A stretch of 64,000 nucleotides of DNA from Microlunatus sagamiharensis (GTDB taxonomy: Bacteria > Actinomycetota > Actinomycetes > Propionibacteriales > Propionibacteriaceae): NCBI RefSeq assembly GCF_900105785.1, contig NZ_LT629799.1, positions 2,356,001 to 2,420,000 of the forward strand, written 5' to 3'. The translations under genes and the position numbers were made by a program. The notes under the pieces are model-generated. The model made no database searches and was not told the origin of the DNA. It was given only the letters and a program-made list of their open reading frames with translations. Numbering within the stretch: the stretch's first letter is position 1; every line of letters starts with the position of its first letter. This document shows positions 23,974-32,893 of this stretch, piece by piece.

Positions 23974-26136
23974 TCAGCCCTCGAGGACGGCGAGCAGCGC
24001 CCGGACGCGCGGGCTCCTGAAGACGTCCTCGAGGCGGACGGGCCGGCCGTCGGCGTCGGTCAGGGGGACGCGCCAGTTCGGGTACTCGTCCGTCGTGCCC
24101 GGCTGGTTCTGAGCGCGCCGGTCGCCGACCGCATCGGTCAGGGCCAAGTTGAGCAGCCGCGACGGCGTGAGCGTCAGGTAGCGGTGCAGCGCCTGCACGG
24201 TCTCCTCCACGTCCGCCCCGTCGGCCAGCACCCCGTGCGCGCGGAGCGTGTCGAGCCACGCCCCCCGCTCGGCCTCGTCGAGGGCCAGCTCCTCCTCGAA
24301 GGGCCGGGTGAGCACGCCGAGCCGCTCGCGCAGGCGCACGTGGTCGCCGGCCAGGTAGGCCGTCGTCGGCGGCAGGTCGTGCGTGGTGACCGAGGCCAGG
24401 CAGTACTCGCGCCACAGCTCGGGGGCGAGCGGGCTCCCGTCGCCGTCGAAGTCGAACTCGAACCACAGGATCGAGGTCCCGAGGATGCCGCGGCTGCGCA
24501 GGTCGTCGCGGACCCAGGGCTCGACCGTGCCGAGGTCCTCCCCCACCACCAGCGCCTCGGCCCGGTGCGCCTCCAGCGCGAGGATGCCGACCATGGCCTC
24601 GTGGTCGAGGCGGACGTAGGTCCCGGCCTTGGGCCCGAGCCCCTGCGGGATCCACCAGAGCCGGAAGAGCCCGATCACGTGGTCGACGCGGATGCCGCCC
24701 GCGTGACGCAGGATCGTCGACACCATGGCCCGCCACGGCTCGTACGCCGCCTCGGCGAGCCGGTCGGGGCGCCAGGGCGGCTGGCTCCAGTCCTGGCCGT
24801 GCTGGTTGTACGGGTCCGGCGGCGCGCCGACGGTGATGCCGCGCGCGTACGTGTCCTGCAGGCTCCACGCGTCGGCGCCGCGCGGGTTCACGCCGACGGC
24901 GAGGTCGTGCATCACGCCGAGCCGCATGCCCGCGCGCAGGGCCGCCGCCTGGGTGCCGTCGAGCTGCTCGTCGAGCGCCCACTGCAGCCAGCACTCGAAG
25001 GCGACCTCGTCCTCGTGCTCGCGCGCCCAGGCCAGCACCGCCGGCGAGCCCGGGTGCCGCAGGGCCTCCGGCCAGGTCGGCCAGTCCGGCCCGAGGCCGA
25101 CGGCGAGCGCGGACCAGGTGGCGAAGTCCTGCAGGCCACTGCCCTCGCGCGCGCGGTAGGCGGCGAAGGCGGCCTCGCGACCCGCTGTCCGCGGCACCGC
25201 GAACAGCGCCTGCAGCGCGGCCCGCTTGGCCGTCCAGGCCGCGTCTCGGTCGATGGCGTCGACGCCCTCCAGGCGTGCGGCGAGGTCCGCGCGCAGCCGG
25301 GCGACCTCGGCCCGGACCGCGTCGGGCGCGGTGGCGTGCTCGGGGATGCGCTCGACGCGGAGGTAGAGCGGGTTGGCGAAGCGCCGCGAGGTCGGCAGGT
25401 AGGGCGAGGGCTCCAGCGGCGGGACCGGCTCGGCGGCGTGCAGCGGGTTGACCAGGACGTGGTCGGCGCCGCTCGTCGCGGCCGACCAGACGGCCAGGTC
25501 CTCGAGGTCGACGAGGTCGCCGACGCCCCACGACTGCTCGGAGGTCACGCTGTAGAGCTGCGTCGCGACGCCCCAGGTGCGCCGCTCCCCCACCGAGGCG
25601 GGGAAGCCGAGCCAGGCCGGCGTGACGACCAGCCGCGCGGACGCCTCGTGCAGCTGCCCCGCGGCGTCGGTGCTGCTCGCGCGGAGCGTGTGGTAGCCGA
25701 GCGGCAGCGCGTCGGGGAGCTCGAACGTCGCCTCGCCCACCGGGCCGCCGCCGGGGTACGGGCCGTCGAGGTGCCGGGCCGGGGTCCAGTTCTCGAGCTG
25801 GCGGAGGTGCTCCCAGACGCCGCCGGTCTCGAGGTCGATCCACACCCTCAGGCCGTCGCCGTCGCGCAGGTGCACGTCGACCCGGCCCGTGCGCCCCGCC
25901 CGCAGCGCGACGAAGGGCGGCAGCATCCGCGTCCACGGCTCCTGCTCGCGCGCCTCGAGCGCCGCGTGGGCCGCCTCCGGCGTGCTCGCGTCGACGTCGA
26001 GCGCGGCGAGCACCGCCTCGACCGTCTCGCGGGCCACCACGACGTGGCGGCCCTGCCAGTCCCAGTACTCGGTGGCGATGCCGTACGCGTCGGCGAGGGC
26101 TCTCAGGGCCGGGTCGAGGTCGGGCACGGCCGCCAT
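23974..26136 (-). CDS. malQ: 4-alpha-glucanotransferase
   Basis: 720 residues, the GH77 amylomaltase with the long N-terminal extension usual in actinobacteria. GH77 motifs are visible: YSVTSEQSWGVGDLVDLEDL, AGGIRVDHVIGLFRLWWIP (nucleophile Asp in RVDH), EDLGTVEP (acid/base Glu) and TTHDLPPTTAYL (stabilising Asp). It rearranges maltodextrins in the cytosol during glycogen or maltose use. The ATG at 26136 gives MAAVPDLDPALRALADAYG; GGGAG is only one base before it, so an earlier start is possible. It is divergent from the EVE-like gene. Confidence 0.94.
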   Translation of the reverse strand: MAAVPDLDPALRALADAYGIATEYWDWQGRHVVVARETVEAVLAALDVDASTPEAAHAALEAREQEPWTRMLPPFVALRAGRTGRVDVHLRDGDGLRVWIDLETGGVWEHLRQLENWTPARHLDGPYPGGGPVGEATFELPDALPLGYHTLRASSTDAAGQLHEASARLVVTPAWLGFPASVGERRTWGVATQLYSVTSEQSWGVGDLVDLEDLAVWSAATSGADHVLVNPLHAAEPVPPLEPSPYLPTSRRFANPLYLRVERIPEHATAPDAVRAEVARLRADLAARLEGVDAIDRDAAWTAKRAALQALFAVPRTAGREAAFAAYRAREGSGLQDFATWSALAVGLGPDWPTWPEALRHPGSPAVLAWAREHEDEVAFECWLQWALDEQLDGTQAAALRAGMRLGVMHDLAVGVNPRGADAWSLQDTYARGITVGAPPDPYNQHGQDWSQPPWRPDRLAEAAYEPWRAMVSTILRHAGGIRVDHVIGLFRLWWIPQGLGPKAGTYVRLDHEAMVGILALEAHRAEALVVGEDLGTVEPWVRDDLRSRGILGTSILWFEFDFDGDGSPLAPELWREYCLASVTTHDLPPTTAYLAGDHVRLRERLGVLTRPFEEELALDEAERGAWLDTLRAHGVLADGADVEETVQALHRYLTLTPSRLLNLALTDAVGDRRAQNQPGTTDEYPNWRVPLTDADGRPVRLEDVFRSPRVRALLAVLEG

Positions 26137-26187
26137 GCTCCCAGACCGCACCGTCACGCTCCGGGACGTCCGGCAGACTCCTGGGCC

Positions 26188-26679
26188 GTGGGGCAGGCCG
26201 TGAGTCGCGCGGTGCTGGGAGCGTGGCTGCTGAAGGGCAACCCGGCCGTCTGGGACGTGCGCCGCTTCCTCGCCGAGGGGCACTCGATGATTACGTCGTG
26301 GTCGGTGCGGCCCGGCTACCGCAGCGCGCTGATACGCCGGGGCGACCGCGTCGTCTTCTGGCTGTCGGGGCCCGGCACCGGCGGGCTGCCGCGCGGCGTC
26401 TGGGGTCTCGGCCACGTGGTCGGGCCCGCCGAGCCCTGGACCGACGGCGACCGCGGCTGGTGGCTCGACGACGCGGCGCGTCACGCGCTGCGCGCCCGGG
26501 TCGAGGTGCACGTCCCGCTGCTCGACGACCCGCTGCCCGTCGCCGAGCTCCGCGCCGCCGGCGTCACCGACCTCGAGGTGCAGCGCGTCCCCCAGGGGTC
26601 GAACCCCTCCTGGGTGTCCCGTGACCAGCTCGCCGCGCTCGAGCCCCTGCTGCCGCCCTGGCCGTCACCGCCGCGCTGA
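26188..26679 (+). CDS. EVE-domain-like protein
   Basis: 163 residues. LGAWLLKGNPAVWDVRRF, then a strand with GDRVVFWLSGP and GVWGLGHVVGPAE fits the EVE/PUA-like fold, which binds modified bases in DNA or RNA in characterised members. This protein is a single domain with no nuclease or helicase partner nearby, so a defence role is not suggested by context. GTG 26188 and GTG 26200 are both possible starts. It is divergent from malQ with a 51-bp gap. Confidence 0.65.
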   Translation: MGQAVSRAVLGAWLLKGNPAVWDVRRFLAEGHSMITSWSVRPGYRSALIRRGDRVVFWLSGPGTGGLPRGVWGLGHVVGPAEPWTDGDRGWWLDDAARHALRARVEVHVPLLDDPLPVAELRAAGVTDLEVQRVPQGSNPSWVSRDQLAALEPLLPPWPSPPR

Positions 26680-26693
26680 GCCGGGCGGGCGGG

Positions 26694-28865
26694 TCAGCCG
26701 AGGGTGCGGGCCTCGCGGTTGGCCGAGCGGGAGCCGAAGAGGTCCCCGGTCCGCAGCCGCGCGGCGCCGAGGTTCTCCAGCGCGGTCCGCAGCCGGGCGT
26801 TGTACGCCCCCGGGTCCGCTGAAGCCCGGGGACGCAGCAGCTCGACCACCCGCTCGGCCGCCGCCCGGGTCTCGCGCCGACCACCGGACGACCGGGCCGC
26901 GGCGTACGCGGCCTCGGCCTGGTCCAGCTCGTCGGGCTCGGGTTCGGAGGGTTCGGGTGCGGGCGGCCCTTCGACGGGCTCAGGGGTCGTGGTCGGCTCG
27001 GGGGTCGTGGCCTGCTCCGGCTCGGCGGTCGGGGTCGGCTCCGGCGCGGGAGGCCCTTCGACAGGCTCAGGGATCGTGGGCGGCTCAGGGACCGTGGTCG
27101 GCTCGGGCGCTGACGGCGCTGCGACGACCTCCGGGGTCGGGGCCTGCTCGAGGGCGGCGTCGGCCGCGTCCAGCGAACCGCGCTCGGCGAGCAGGCGGTC
27201 GCGCTCGGGCTCCTCGGCGGCGTCGAGCTCGGCGAGCCGGGCGTCGATCTCGTCGCGGCGCACGCCGCGGGCGGCGCGCTCGCGCTCGTCGACCTCGGCC
27301 TGGTGCTGGCGCAGGCGCTCCTCGCGGCGGCGCTTGCGCTCGGCCTGGTCGGCCTCCTCCGCGGCGCGCCGGGCGGTCTCCTCGCGCTCGCGCTCCTCGG
27401 CCTCGGCGCTCGCGCGGGCGGCGGCCGCCGCACGGGCGGCCTCCTGCTCACGGGCCGCCTCCGCCACCTGGGCCTCGGCCTCGCGACGGACCTCGTCGGC
27501 GCGCTGCGCCTCCTGGCGCTGGGCCTCGGCGCGCTCCTGCTCGAGCCAGGTCGGGGTCGCGGCGACCACGCCGTCGGCCTGCCCGAGGGGTGCGCCGTAC
27601 GCGCGGTCGGACCCGAGGGGCGACCACGAGACCGCCGAGCTGCCGCGGCCCACGACGCCGCGGGCCCGGTCGGGCGACACCTCGACGCCGTCGAGCGCGG
27701 CGCGGGCGGCCTCCTCGAGGCCCTCGGCGCGGAGCAGCTCGGCGAGCGCGGCGGACGCGACGCCCCGCACGGTGGGACCGGCCGCCTCGCCCTCGCCGGC
27801 CAGGAGCCCGCGCAGCGGACCGGCGGGGGCAGGGTGCCCGGCGGCGAGCGAGGCCCGGGCGAGGACCGCGGCGGCCAGCAGCCGCGGGCCCGACGGGACC
27901 GCGCGGTCGGCCGCGGCCGACTCGGCCTCGGCGGCGACGCCGTACGCCTCCTCCGCCCGGTCCGCGGCCAGCAGGTCGGAGGCGAGGTCGGTCAGCGCGG
28001 ACACCAGCGCCGGGCGCAGGGCCTCGACCCGCGCGACCAGGCTGCGGAGGCGGTCGACGAGCAGCCGCCGGTTGGCGAGCGCGAGGTCGCGCTCCCCCAG
28101 CGCGCCGAGGCGGTCGGCGAGGTCGCGGTAGAGCGCCGGGAGCGGTTCGGAGAGCCGTTCGGCCAGGGCCGGCGCGAGCCGTCCGGGCTCGTCGAGGCGC
28201 TCGCCGCCCGCGCGCTCGTACGCCTCCTTGGCGCTGTGCAGGAAGCCGAGCGACTGCTCGGCCCGCCCGCCGGCCCAGCGGGCGTCGGAGGCGAGCCGCT
28301 CGAGGTCCACCATCACGAACCCGGGGTCGTCACCGGGGCGCGGCACGGCCAGGGCCGCGTCCGCGTACGCGTTGGCCAGGGCGGCGTCGCCCTCGGCGAG
28401 CGCCACCCGCCCGGCGACGAGGAGGGCCCGCCGGCCGGTGCCGGCGTCGAGCTCGACGACGGTGCCGGCCTCGGCGACCTGTCCCCGCAGCCCGTCCCAG
28501 GAGGCGAGCGTCGCGCCGGCGGGCTCCACCAGCCCGATCCCCGCCTGCAGCGCGGCGAGCTGCACCAGGGCCGTGCCGCAGCGGACGACGTCGGGCGCGC
28601 TGCTGTAGGGACCCACCGGGCCGCTGGCCAGCAGGTGCTCGGCGGAGCGCTTGACCGCCTCCTGCGCCTCGGCGCCGGCCGCGGCGTACGCGTGCCCGTC
28701 GAGGCGGTGCGCGACCAGCGCGTTCAGGGCGTCGACGAGCTCGGGCAGCCGGGCGGCGTCGGTGCTGAGCCAGCCGCGCAGCCGCTGGACCGCCGAGGCG
28801 AGGGCCTTGCCCTGCGCGGCGTACGGGTCCTTGGTCTGCGGGCTCTTCGGCTTGGCTGCGGGCAT
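26694..28865 (-). CDS. Large repeat and coiled-coil protein of unknown function
   Basis: 723 residues with no signal peptide. Residues 1-390 are alpha-helical and look like degenerate tetratricopeptide-type repeats (LLVAGRVALAEGDAALANAYADAALAV and similar). Residues about 430-580 are a charged coiled coil rich in Glu, Arg and Ala. Residues about 590-660 are a Pro/Glu-rich spacer with two PEPVEGPPAPEP copies. A last helical domain (about 665-723) contains AYNARLRTALENLGAARLRTGD, again like a TPR. I do not recognise a family; a scaffold for protein contacts is a guess. The adjacent phosphodiesterase is divergent. Confidence 0.7.
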   Translation of the reverse strand: MPAAKPKSPQTKDPYAAQGKALASAVQRLRGWLSTDAARLPELVDALNALVAHRLDGHAYAAAGAEAQEAVKRSAEHLLASGPVGPYSSAPDVVRCGTALVQLAALQAGIGLVEPAGATLASWDGLRGQVAEAGTVVELDAGTGRRALLVAGRVALAEGDAALANAYADAALAVPRPGDDPGFVMVDLERLASDARWAGGRAEQSLGFLHSAKEAYERAGGERLDEPGRLAPALAERLSEPLPALYRDLADRLGALGERDLALANRRLLVDRLRSLVARVEALRPALVSALTDLASDLLAADRAEEAYGVAAEAESAAADRAVPSGPRLLAAAVLARASLAAGHPAPAGPLRGLLAGEGEAAGPTVRGVASAALAELLRAEGLEEAARAALDGVEVSPDRARGVVGRGSSAVSWSPLGSDRAYGAPLGQADGVVAATPTWLEQERAEAQRQEAQRADEVRREAEAQVAEAAREQEAARAAAAARASAEAEEREREETARRAAEEADQAERKRRREERLRQHQAEVDERERAARGVRRDEIDARLAELDAAEEPERDRLLAERGSLDAADAALEQAPTPEVVAAPSAPEPTTVPEPPTIPEPVEGPPAPEPTPTAEPEQATTPEPTTTPEPVEGPPAPEPSEPEPDELDQAEAAYAAARSSGGRRETRAAAERVVELLRPRASADPGAYNARLRTALENLGAARLRTGDLFGSRSANREARTLG
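26967..26985. repeat. Small palindromic repeat inside a coding region, copy 1
   Basis: CCCTTCGACGGGCTCAGGG. Near-identical to the copy at 27054-27072. Both sit in the Pro/Glu-rich spacer of the 723-residue protein and encode PEPVEG. The TTCGACAGGCTCAGG motif is a repeat I know from intergenic DNA of many GC-rich bacteria. Confidence 0.7.
27054..27072. repeat. Small palindromic repeat inside a coding region, copy 2
   Basis: CCCTTCGACAGGCTCAGGG, the common form of the motif; CCCT..CTCAGGG can pair as CCCTGAG/CTTCGACAGG-type arms. In frame with copy 1. Confidence 0.7.
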
Positions 28866-28954
28866 CGTCCGCCTAGTCCACCACGTCGGCGCGCCGGGGC
28901 GAATCTCCCGCGTCCCGACCGTGGACCGGGACGGCGATGCAGGACGATGCTGGC

Positions 28955-29461
28955 GTGCGCGTCGTCCTGCTCTCCGACACCCACGCCCCGCGGTTCTGGA
29001 AGGGGCTGCCCCCGGCCGTCGCCGCGCACCTCGGCGGGGCCGACCTGGTCCTGCACGCGGGCGACGTCTGCGTCCCGGGCGTGCTCGACGAGCTGGCGGC
29101 CTTCGCGCCGGTGAAGGCGGTGCTCGGCAACAACGACGGGCCGGAGGTCGCGGCCTGGGGCGCGCCCGAGACGCTGGAGCTCGAGCTCGAGGGGCTGCGG
29201 GTCGCGATGGTCCACGACGCCGGGGCGAAGCAGGGGCGGGTCGCCCGGATGCACCGACGCTTCCCCGACGCGGACCTGGTCGTCTTCGGCCACTCCCACA
29301 TCCCGCTCGACGAGGCGCAGCCCTTTCCTGACGGCACCCGGCTGCGGATCCTCAACCCGGGCTCGCCGACCGACAAGCGCCGACAGCCGCACCGCACGCT
29401 CGGCCTCCTGGACGTCGCGGACGGGCAGGTCGGCGCCTACGAGCTCGTCACGCTGCCGTGA
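28955..29461 (+). CDS. YfcE/MJ0936-type metallophosphoesterase
   Basis: 168 residues. Metal and phosphate ligands of the calcineurin-like fold are in order: LLSDTHAPRF, LHAGDVCVPG, LGNNDG, MVHDAGAKQGR, FGHSHIPLD and LNPGSPTDKR. It is probably a cytosolic phosphodiesterase; the natural substrate of this group is uncertain. The GTG at 28955 gives the family-typical start MRVVLLSDTH and lies 6 bp after GACGAT; an ATG at 28937 is the alternative. It is divergent from the coiled-coil protein gene. Confidence 0.9.
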   Translation: MRVVLLSDTHAPRFWKGLPPAVAAHLGGADLVLHAGDVCVPGVLDELAAFAPVKAVLGNNDGPEVAAWGAPETLELELEGLRVAMVHDAGAKQGRVARMHRRFPDADLVVFGHSHIPLDEAQPFPDGTRLRILNPGSPTDKRRQPHRTLGLLDVADGQVGAYELVTLP

Positions 29462-29465
29462 GGGC

Positions 29466-30701
29466 TCAGCGCTGCTCGGTGCGCACCGCGGGCAGGTAGA
29501 GCGCCGCGCCCAGGGCGCTGAATGCGCCCGCCACGACCGTCGCCACCCCGGTGCTCGTCGCGGCGGCCAGCGGACCGAGGACCAGGACGCCGAGTGAGTA
29601 GCAGCCGCCGGAGACCATCGAGTTGATCGACAGGACGGTGGCCCGGTTGCCCGCGCTCGCCCGGCGGTGCAGGAGGGTCGCGTGGACGGGGTTGTTGGCG
29701 CCGTGGAGCGTGTACGCGGCGAGGTAGGCCACGACCAGCCCGACCGGGCCCGTCGCCAGGCCCATGACGACGACGAGCAGCCCGCAGGCGAGCCGGGCAC
29801 CGACGGCGGTCCAGGCGACGCCGAGGCGACGCCCGACGAGCCCGGCCGCGCCGGCACCGACCGCGTACAGGCCCCAGGCGCCGGCCGCCGCCGGACCGAG
29901 GACGACGGCGGCCCGCTCCACGCCGCCGAGCTGCTCGGCGAGCCGCGCGGGCATCAGCGTCTCGAAGCCGATCATGCCCACGCCCCAGAAGACCTCGACC
30001 AGCACGACGCAACGCAGCACCCGGTCGGCCCGCAGGAGCCGTACGCCGTCCACCACCAGCCGCGGCGCCTGCCGGGTCGAGGCGAGCAGCGCGGCCCCCC
30101 GTGCGCGCTCGCGGTGGGGCGCCTCGGTCACGAGCACCGCGGTGAGCACCAGGTGGACGAGCATGCCCGCGAGCGCGGCGCCGAAGGGCAGCAGGAGCGC
30201 GCTCGAGCCGGCGACGGGGTGCCAGGCGACCAGCCCGGCCGAGACCAGCGCACCGACGGCGATGGCGGCCCCGAGGACGGTGCCCGCGCGGCTCAGCGCG
30301 CGCTCGACCGGGGTGGACGGGTCGTCGGCCAGGGCGGTGTCGACGAACCACGCCTCGAGCGGTCCGGAGTCCAGGGCCCGGTAGACCCCCTGCAGGGCGA
30401 GCGCGACCACGAAGACCCAGGCCTGCTGGGCCAGCACGAGGACGAGGGTCGAGGCGACGCCGAGCACGCCGGCGAGGAGCAGCACCGGACGGCGCCCGAC
30501 CGCGTCGGCCAGCCCCCCGCTGGGCAGCTCGAGCGCCAGCACGACGAACCCCTGCGTGGCGACCATCGCCCCGACGTCGGCCAGGGACAGGCCCCGCTGC
30601 AGCGGCAGCAGCACGGTGAGCCCGAAGACCAGCCCCGTGGGCAGCCACCGGGTGCAGGTGAGCAGCAGCAGCCGACGCTCGGCCGTCCGCGCGGTGGTCA
30701 C
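29466..30701 (-). CDS. MFS transporter
   Basis: 411 residues with about 12 membrane helices. The loop between helices 2 and 3 has the MFS signature GGLADAVGRRPVLLLAG. It is an exporter type of major facilitator; substrate unknown. The GTG start overlaps the stop of the ArsR-like regulator (GTGA at 30698-30701), so the two are translationally coupled and the regulator very probably controls the pump. Confidence 0.9.
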   Translation of the reverse strand: MTTARTAERRLLLLTCTRWLPTGLVFGLTVLLPLQRGLSLADVGAMVATQGFVVLALELPSGGLADAVGRRPVLLLAGVLGVASTLVLVLAQQAWVFVVALALQGVYRALDSGPLEAWFVDTALADDPSTPVERALSRAGTVLGAAIAVGALVSAGLVAWHPVAGSSALLLPFGAALAGMLVHLVLTAVLVTEAPHRERARGAALLASTRQAPRLVVDGVRLLRADRVLRCVVLVEVFWGVGMIGFETLMPARLAEQLGGVERAAVVLGPAAAGAWGLYAVGAGAAGLVGRRLGVAWTAVGARLACGLLVVVMGLATGPVGLVVAYLAAYTLHGANNPVHATLLHRRASAGNRATVLSINSMVSGGCYSLGVLVLGPLAAATSTGVATVVAGAFSALGAALYLPAVRTEQR

Positions 30702-31279
30702 GAGCCGGGCGCCCGGTCCACGTCCACGGGATGGGTGAGCAGCGAGACCTTCACCTGGCGGGCGTCCGGGTCGTCGCTCGGGGCCGCCCGGTAGCGCTCG
30801 GTCACCGCCCGCAGCTCCTCGGTGAGGGCGCGGAGCCGGGCCGGCGTCACCGTGACGACGGTGTCGTTCAGCCCGGTCGCGTCGGCCCACTCGGCGGGCC
30901 AGTCGCCGACGGCGTCGAGCCACGCCTCCGCACCGGTCGCGACCTGGCGGACGTACGAGCGCTCGAGCCAGTCGAGGGCGACCTCGGCGTCCTCGTCGTC
31001 GGCGAAGGTGCTGCGGTGCCAGCCGTGCGCGACGGTGGTCGCGCGCCACAGCCGCCGCTTGCCCTCGCCCTCTCCCGTGTCCGTCACGAGGCCCACGGCC
31101 TCGAGCCGACGCAGGTGGTAGCTGGTGGCCCCGGTGTTCGTGCTCAGCGCGCTCGCCAGGTCCGTGGCCGTCGCCGGACCGGTCACCCGCAGCCGCGACA
31201 GCAGCCGGGAGCGCAGCGGGTGGGCCAGGACGCGTACGGCGGTCGCGTCGAGCCAGGCGGTGTTCTCGTCGGAAGGCAC
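30698..31279 (-). CDS. ArsR-like helix-turn-helix regulator
   Basis: 193 residues. The winged helix is in the first 90 residues (ATAVRVLAHPLRSRLLSRLRV, then STNTGATSYHLRRLEAVGLV); the C-terminal half is helical. No metal-binding Cys cluster is visible, so it probably senses a drug or another small molecule. GTG 31279 was chosen because TACGGT (31286-31291) lies 6 bp before it and TTGTGC (31310-31315) 18 bp before that: a full promoter with a leaderless start. Two TGCAGAA..TTCTGCA palindromes overlap this promoter. It is followed by an overlapping MFS gene. Confidence 0.88.
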   Translation of the reverse strand: MPSDENTAWLDATAVRVLAHPLRSRLLSRLRVTGPATATDLASALSTNTGATSYHLRRLEAVGLVTDTGEGEGKRRLWRATTVAHGWHRSTFADDEDAEVALDWLERSYVRQVATGAEAWLDAVGDWPAEWADATGLNDTVVTVTPARLRALTEELRAVTERYRAAPSDDPDARQVKVSLLTHPVDVDRAPGS

Positions 31280-31285
31280 AGGAGG

Positions 31286-31315
31286 ACCGTACTCGTGCAG
31301 AACTTCTCTGCACAA
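31286..31315 (-). promoter_or_regulatory. Promoter of the ArsR-like/MFS operon
   Basis: TTGTGC, 18-bp spacer, TACGGT, then 6 bp to GTG 31279. The start site would be the G of the GTG. Confidence 0.6.
31296..31312. promoter_or_regulatory. Operator 1 of the ArsR-like regulator
   Basis: TGCAGAACTTCTCTGCA, 6-bp arms TGCAGA/TCTGCA. It fills the spacer and touches the -35 box, so binding would block RNA polymerase. Confidence 0.65.
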
Positions 31316-31321
31316 GTTTTG

Positions 31322-31338
31322 TGCAGAAGTCTTCTGCA
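31322..31338. promoter_or_regulatory. Operator 2 of the ArsR-like regulator
   Basis: TGCAGAAGTCTTCTGCA, a palindrome with 8-bp arms and one central base. Its centre is 26 bp from that of operator 1. Confidence 0.7.
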
Positions 31339-31370
31339 CGAGCGCCGGACCGCGCTCCTCAGTGCCGTCG

Positions 31371-32885
31371 TCAGGCGCGGCGGCCGGTGACCTCCTCCCC
31401 GACGGCGGCGGGCAGCCGGACGGCGTCGACGAGCGGCACCAGCAGCACCACCGCGAGGACGACGAAGGCGGTGCGGTAGGCCAGCAGCCCGTCGGCGTCG
31501 AACCCCGAGCCCGACCCCAGGGCCTGCCCGACGCGCAGCAGCAGCGCTCCCCCGGCGACCCCGAGGGCACCGGCGACCTGCTGCACCGTCGCCGACAGCA
31601 CGTTGGCGCCGCGGAGGCGCTCGGGGTCCACGTCGGCGAACTGGAGCGAGTTGTACGCGCTGAAGCCGACCGAGCGCAGCGCGCCGCTCAGCACCAGGGC
31701 GCCGGCGAGGACGGGCACCGGCGTCGACGGGCCGACCAGGGCGAGCCCGAGCAGCACGAGCGCCCCGCCGGCGATGCTCCAGACCAGCACCGCGCGGAAG
31801 CCGAAGCAGCGCAGCAGCGGTGTCGTGAGCGGCTTGACCCCGACGTTGCCCACGAACAGCGCCATGAGCAGCAGGCCGGCCCGGGCGGCCGACCAGCCGA
31901 GGCCGACCTGGAGCAGCAGCGGGACGACGAACGGCACGGCGCTGATCACGGCGCGGTAGACCGAGCCCTCCACGTTCGCGGCGCGGAAGCTCCGCACCCC
32001 CAGCCCGTCGAGGTCGAGGAGCGGGTCCGGCGCACGCCGCAACCAGCGGACGGCAGCCACGCCCAGCAGCCCACCGACCCCGAGCAGCAGGACGCCGAGG
32101 AGCGGGGACGACCCCGGCCGGAGGAGCTCGAGGCCCACCAGCACGCTCACGAGCACGGCCGTCGTCAACGCCAGCCCGCGGCGGTCGAGGCGCGCGGGGA
32201 GCGGTTCGGTGGTCCGCGGCACCAGCCGGACGGCCGCCACGCAGGCGACGACGCCGAGGGGGACGTTGACGAGGAAGATCCAGTGCCACGAGGCCACCGT
32301 CACCACCCAGCCGCCGAGCGAGGGCGCGACGACGGGCGCCAGGAGCGCGGGCCAGGTGAGGTAGGCGATCGTCGGCAGCAGGTCCTCCTTGGGCGTCGAC
32401 CGCAGGACCACGAGCCGGCCGACCGGCACCATCAACGCACCGCCGCCGCCCTGCAGGACGCGGTCCAGGACCATCACGGGCAGGCTCGTGCTCGCCGCGC
32501 ACAGGGCGGAGGCGACCGTGAAGAGCACGATCCCGAGCAGCAGGACCCGCCGGCTGCCCCAGCGGGCGGCCAGCCAGCCGCTGACCGGGATGCCGGCCGC
32601 GAGGGCGACGAGGTAGGCCGTCACCGCCAGGTTCACGTCGACGGGCGCCACGCCGAAGTCGGCGGCGATCGCTGGCGCTGCCGTGGCGAGGACGGTGCCG
32701 TCGAGGATCTCCATGAAGAAGGTGCCGGCGACGAGCAGCGCGAGCGGACGGTTCAGGACCCGACTCCCGACCGGCGTACGCCGGCGCTCGTCCGCGCCGC
32801 ACCGACGCGGGCCACGTCGCGTCCGCGGAGTCGTCGCACGCCAGCATCGTGTCCCCTTCTGCACCCACCGCCCGGTGCCGTCCAT
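31371..32885 (-). CDS. MFS transporter, DHA2/EmrB-like
   Basis: 504 residues with about 14 hydrophobic segments, the drug:H+ antiporter-2 layout. TM1 carries LDGTVLATAAPAIAADFGV and the loop after TM2 has GWLAARWGSRRVLLLG. It is probably an efflux pump. The first 44 residues (Arg/Thr-rich) are odd for the family and the conserved part begins near RPLALLVAG; no better ATG or GTG exists in frame except GTG 32864, so the start is uncertain. It is divergent from a TetR gene 43 bp away, its likely repressor. Confidence 0.85.
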   Translation of the reverse strand: MDGTGRWVQKGTRCWRATTPRTRRGPRRCGADERRRTPVGSRVLNRPLALLVAGTFFMEILDGTVLATAAPAIAADFGVAPVDVNLAVTAYLVALAAGIPVSGWLAARWGSRRVLLLGIVLFTVASALCAASTSLPVMVLDRVLQGGGGALMVPVGRLVVLRSTPKEDLLPTIAYLTWPALLAPVVAPSLGGWVVTVASWHWIFLVNVPLGVVACVAAVRLVPRTTEPLPARLDRRGLALTTAVLVSVLVGLELLRPGSSPLLGVLLLGVGGLLGVAAVRWLRRAPDPLLDLDGLGVRSFRAANVEGSVYRAVISAVPFVVPLLLQVGLGWSAARAGLLLMALFVGNVGVKPLTTPLLRCFGFRAVLVWSIAGGALVLLGLALVGPSTPVPVLAGALVLSGALRSVGFSAYNSLQFADVDPERLRGANVLSATVQQVAGALGVAGGALLLRVGQALGSGSGFDADGLLAYRTAFVVLAVVLLVPLVDAVRLPAAVGEEVTGRRA

Positions 32886-32893
32886 GCGATTGC

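Noticed and set aside
26594-26608. AGGGGTCGAACCCCT, similar to a tRNA T-arm
   Set aside because: It is inside the EVE-like coding region, and no acceptor stem, anticodon arm or D-arm can be built around it.
26188-26679. EVE-like protein as marker of a defence island
   Set aside because: Its neighbours are malQ and a scaffold-like protein; no restriction, helicase or nuclease gene is near.
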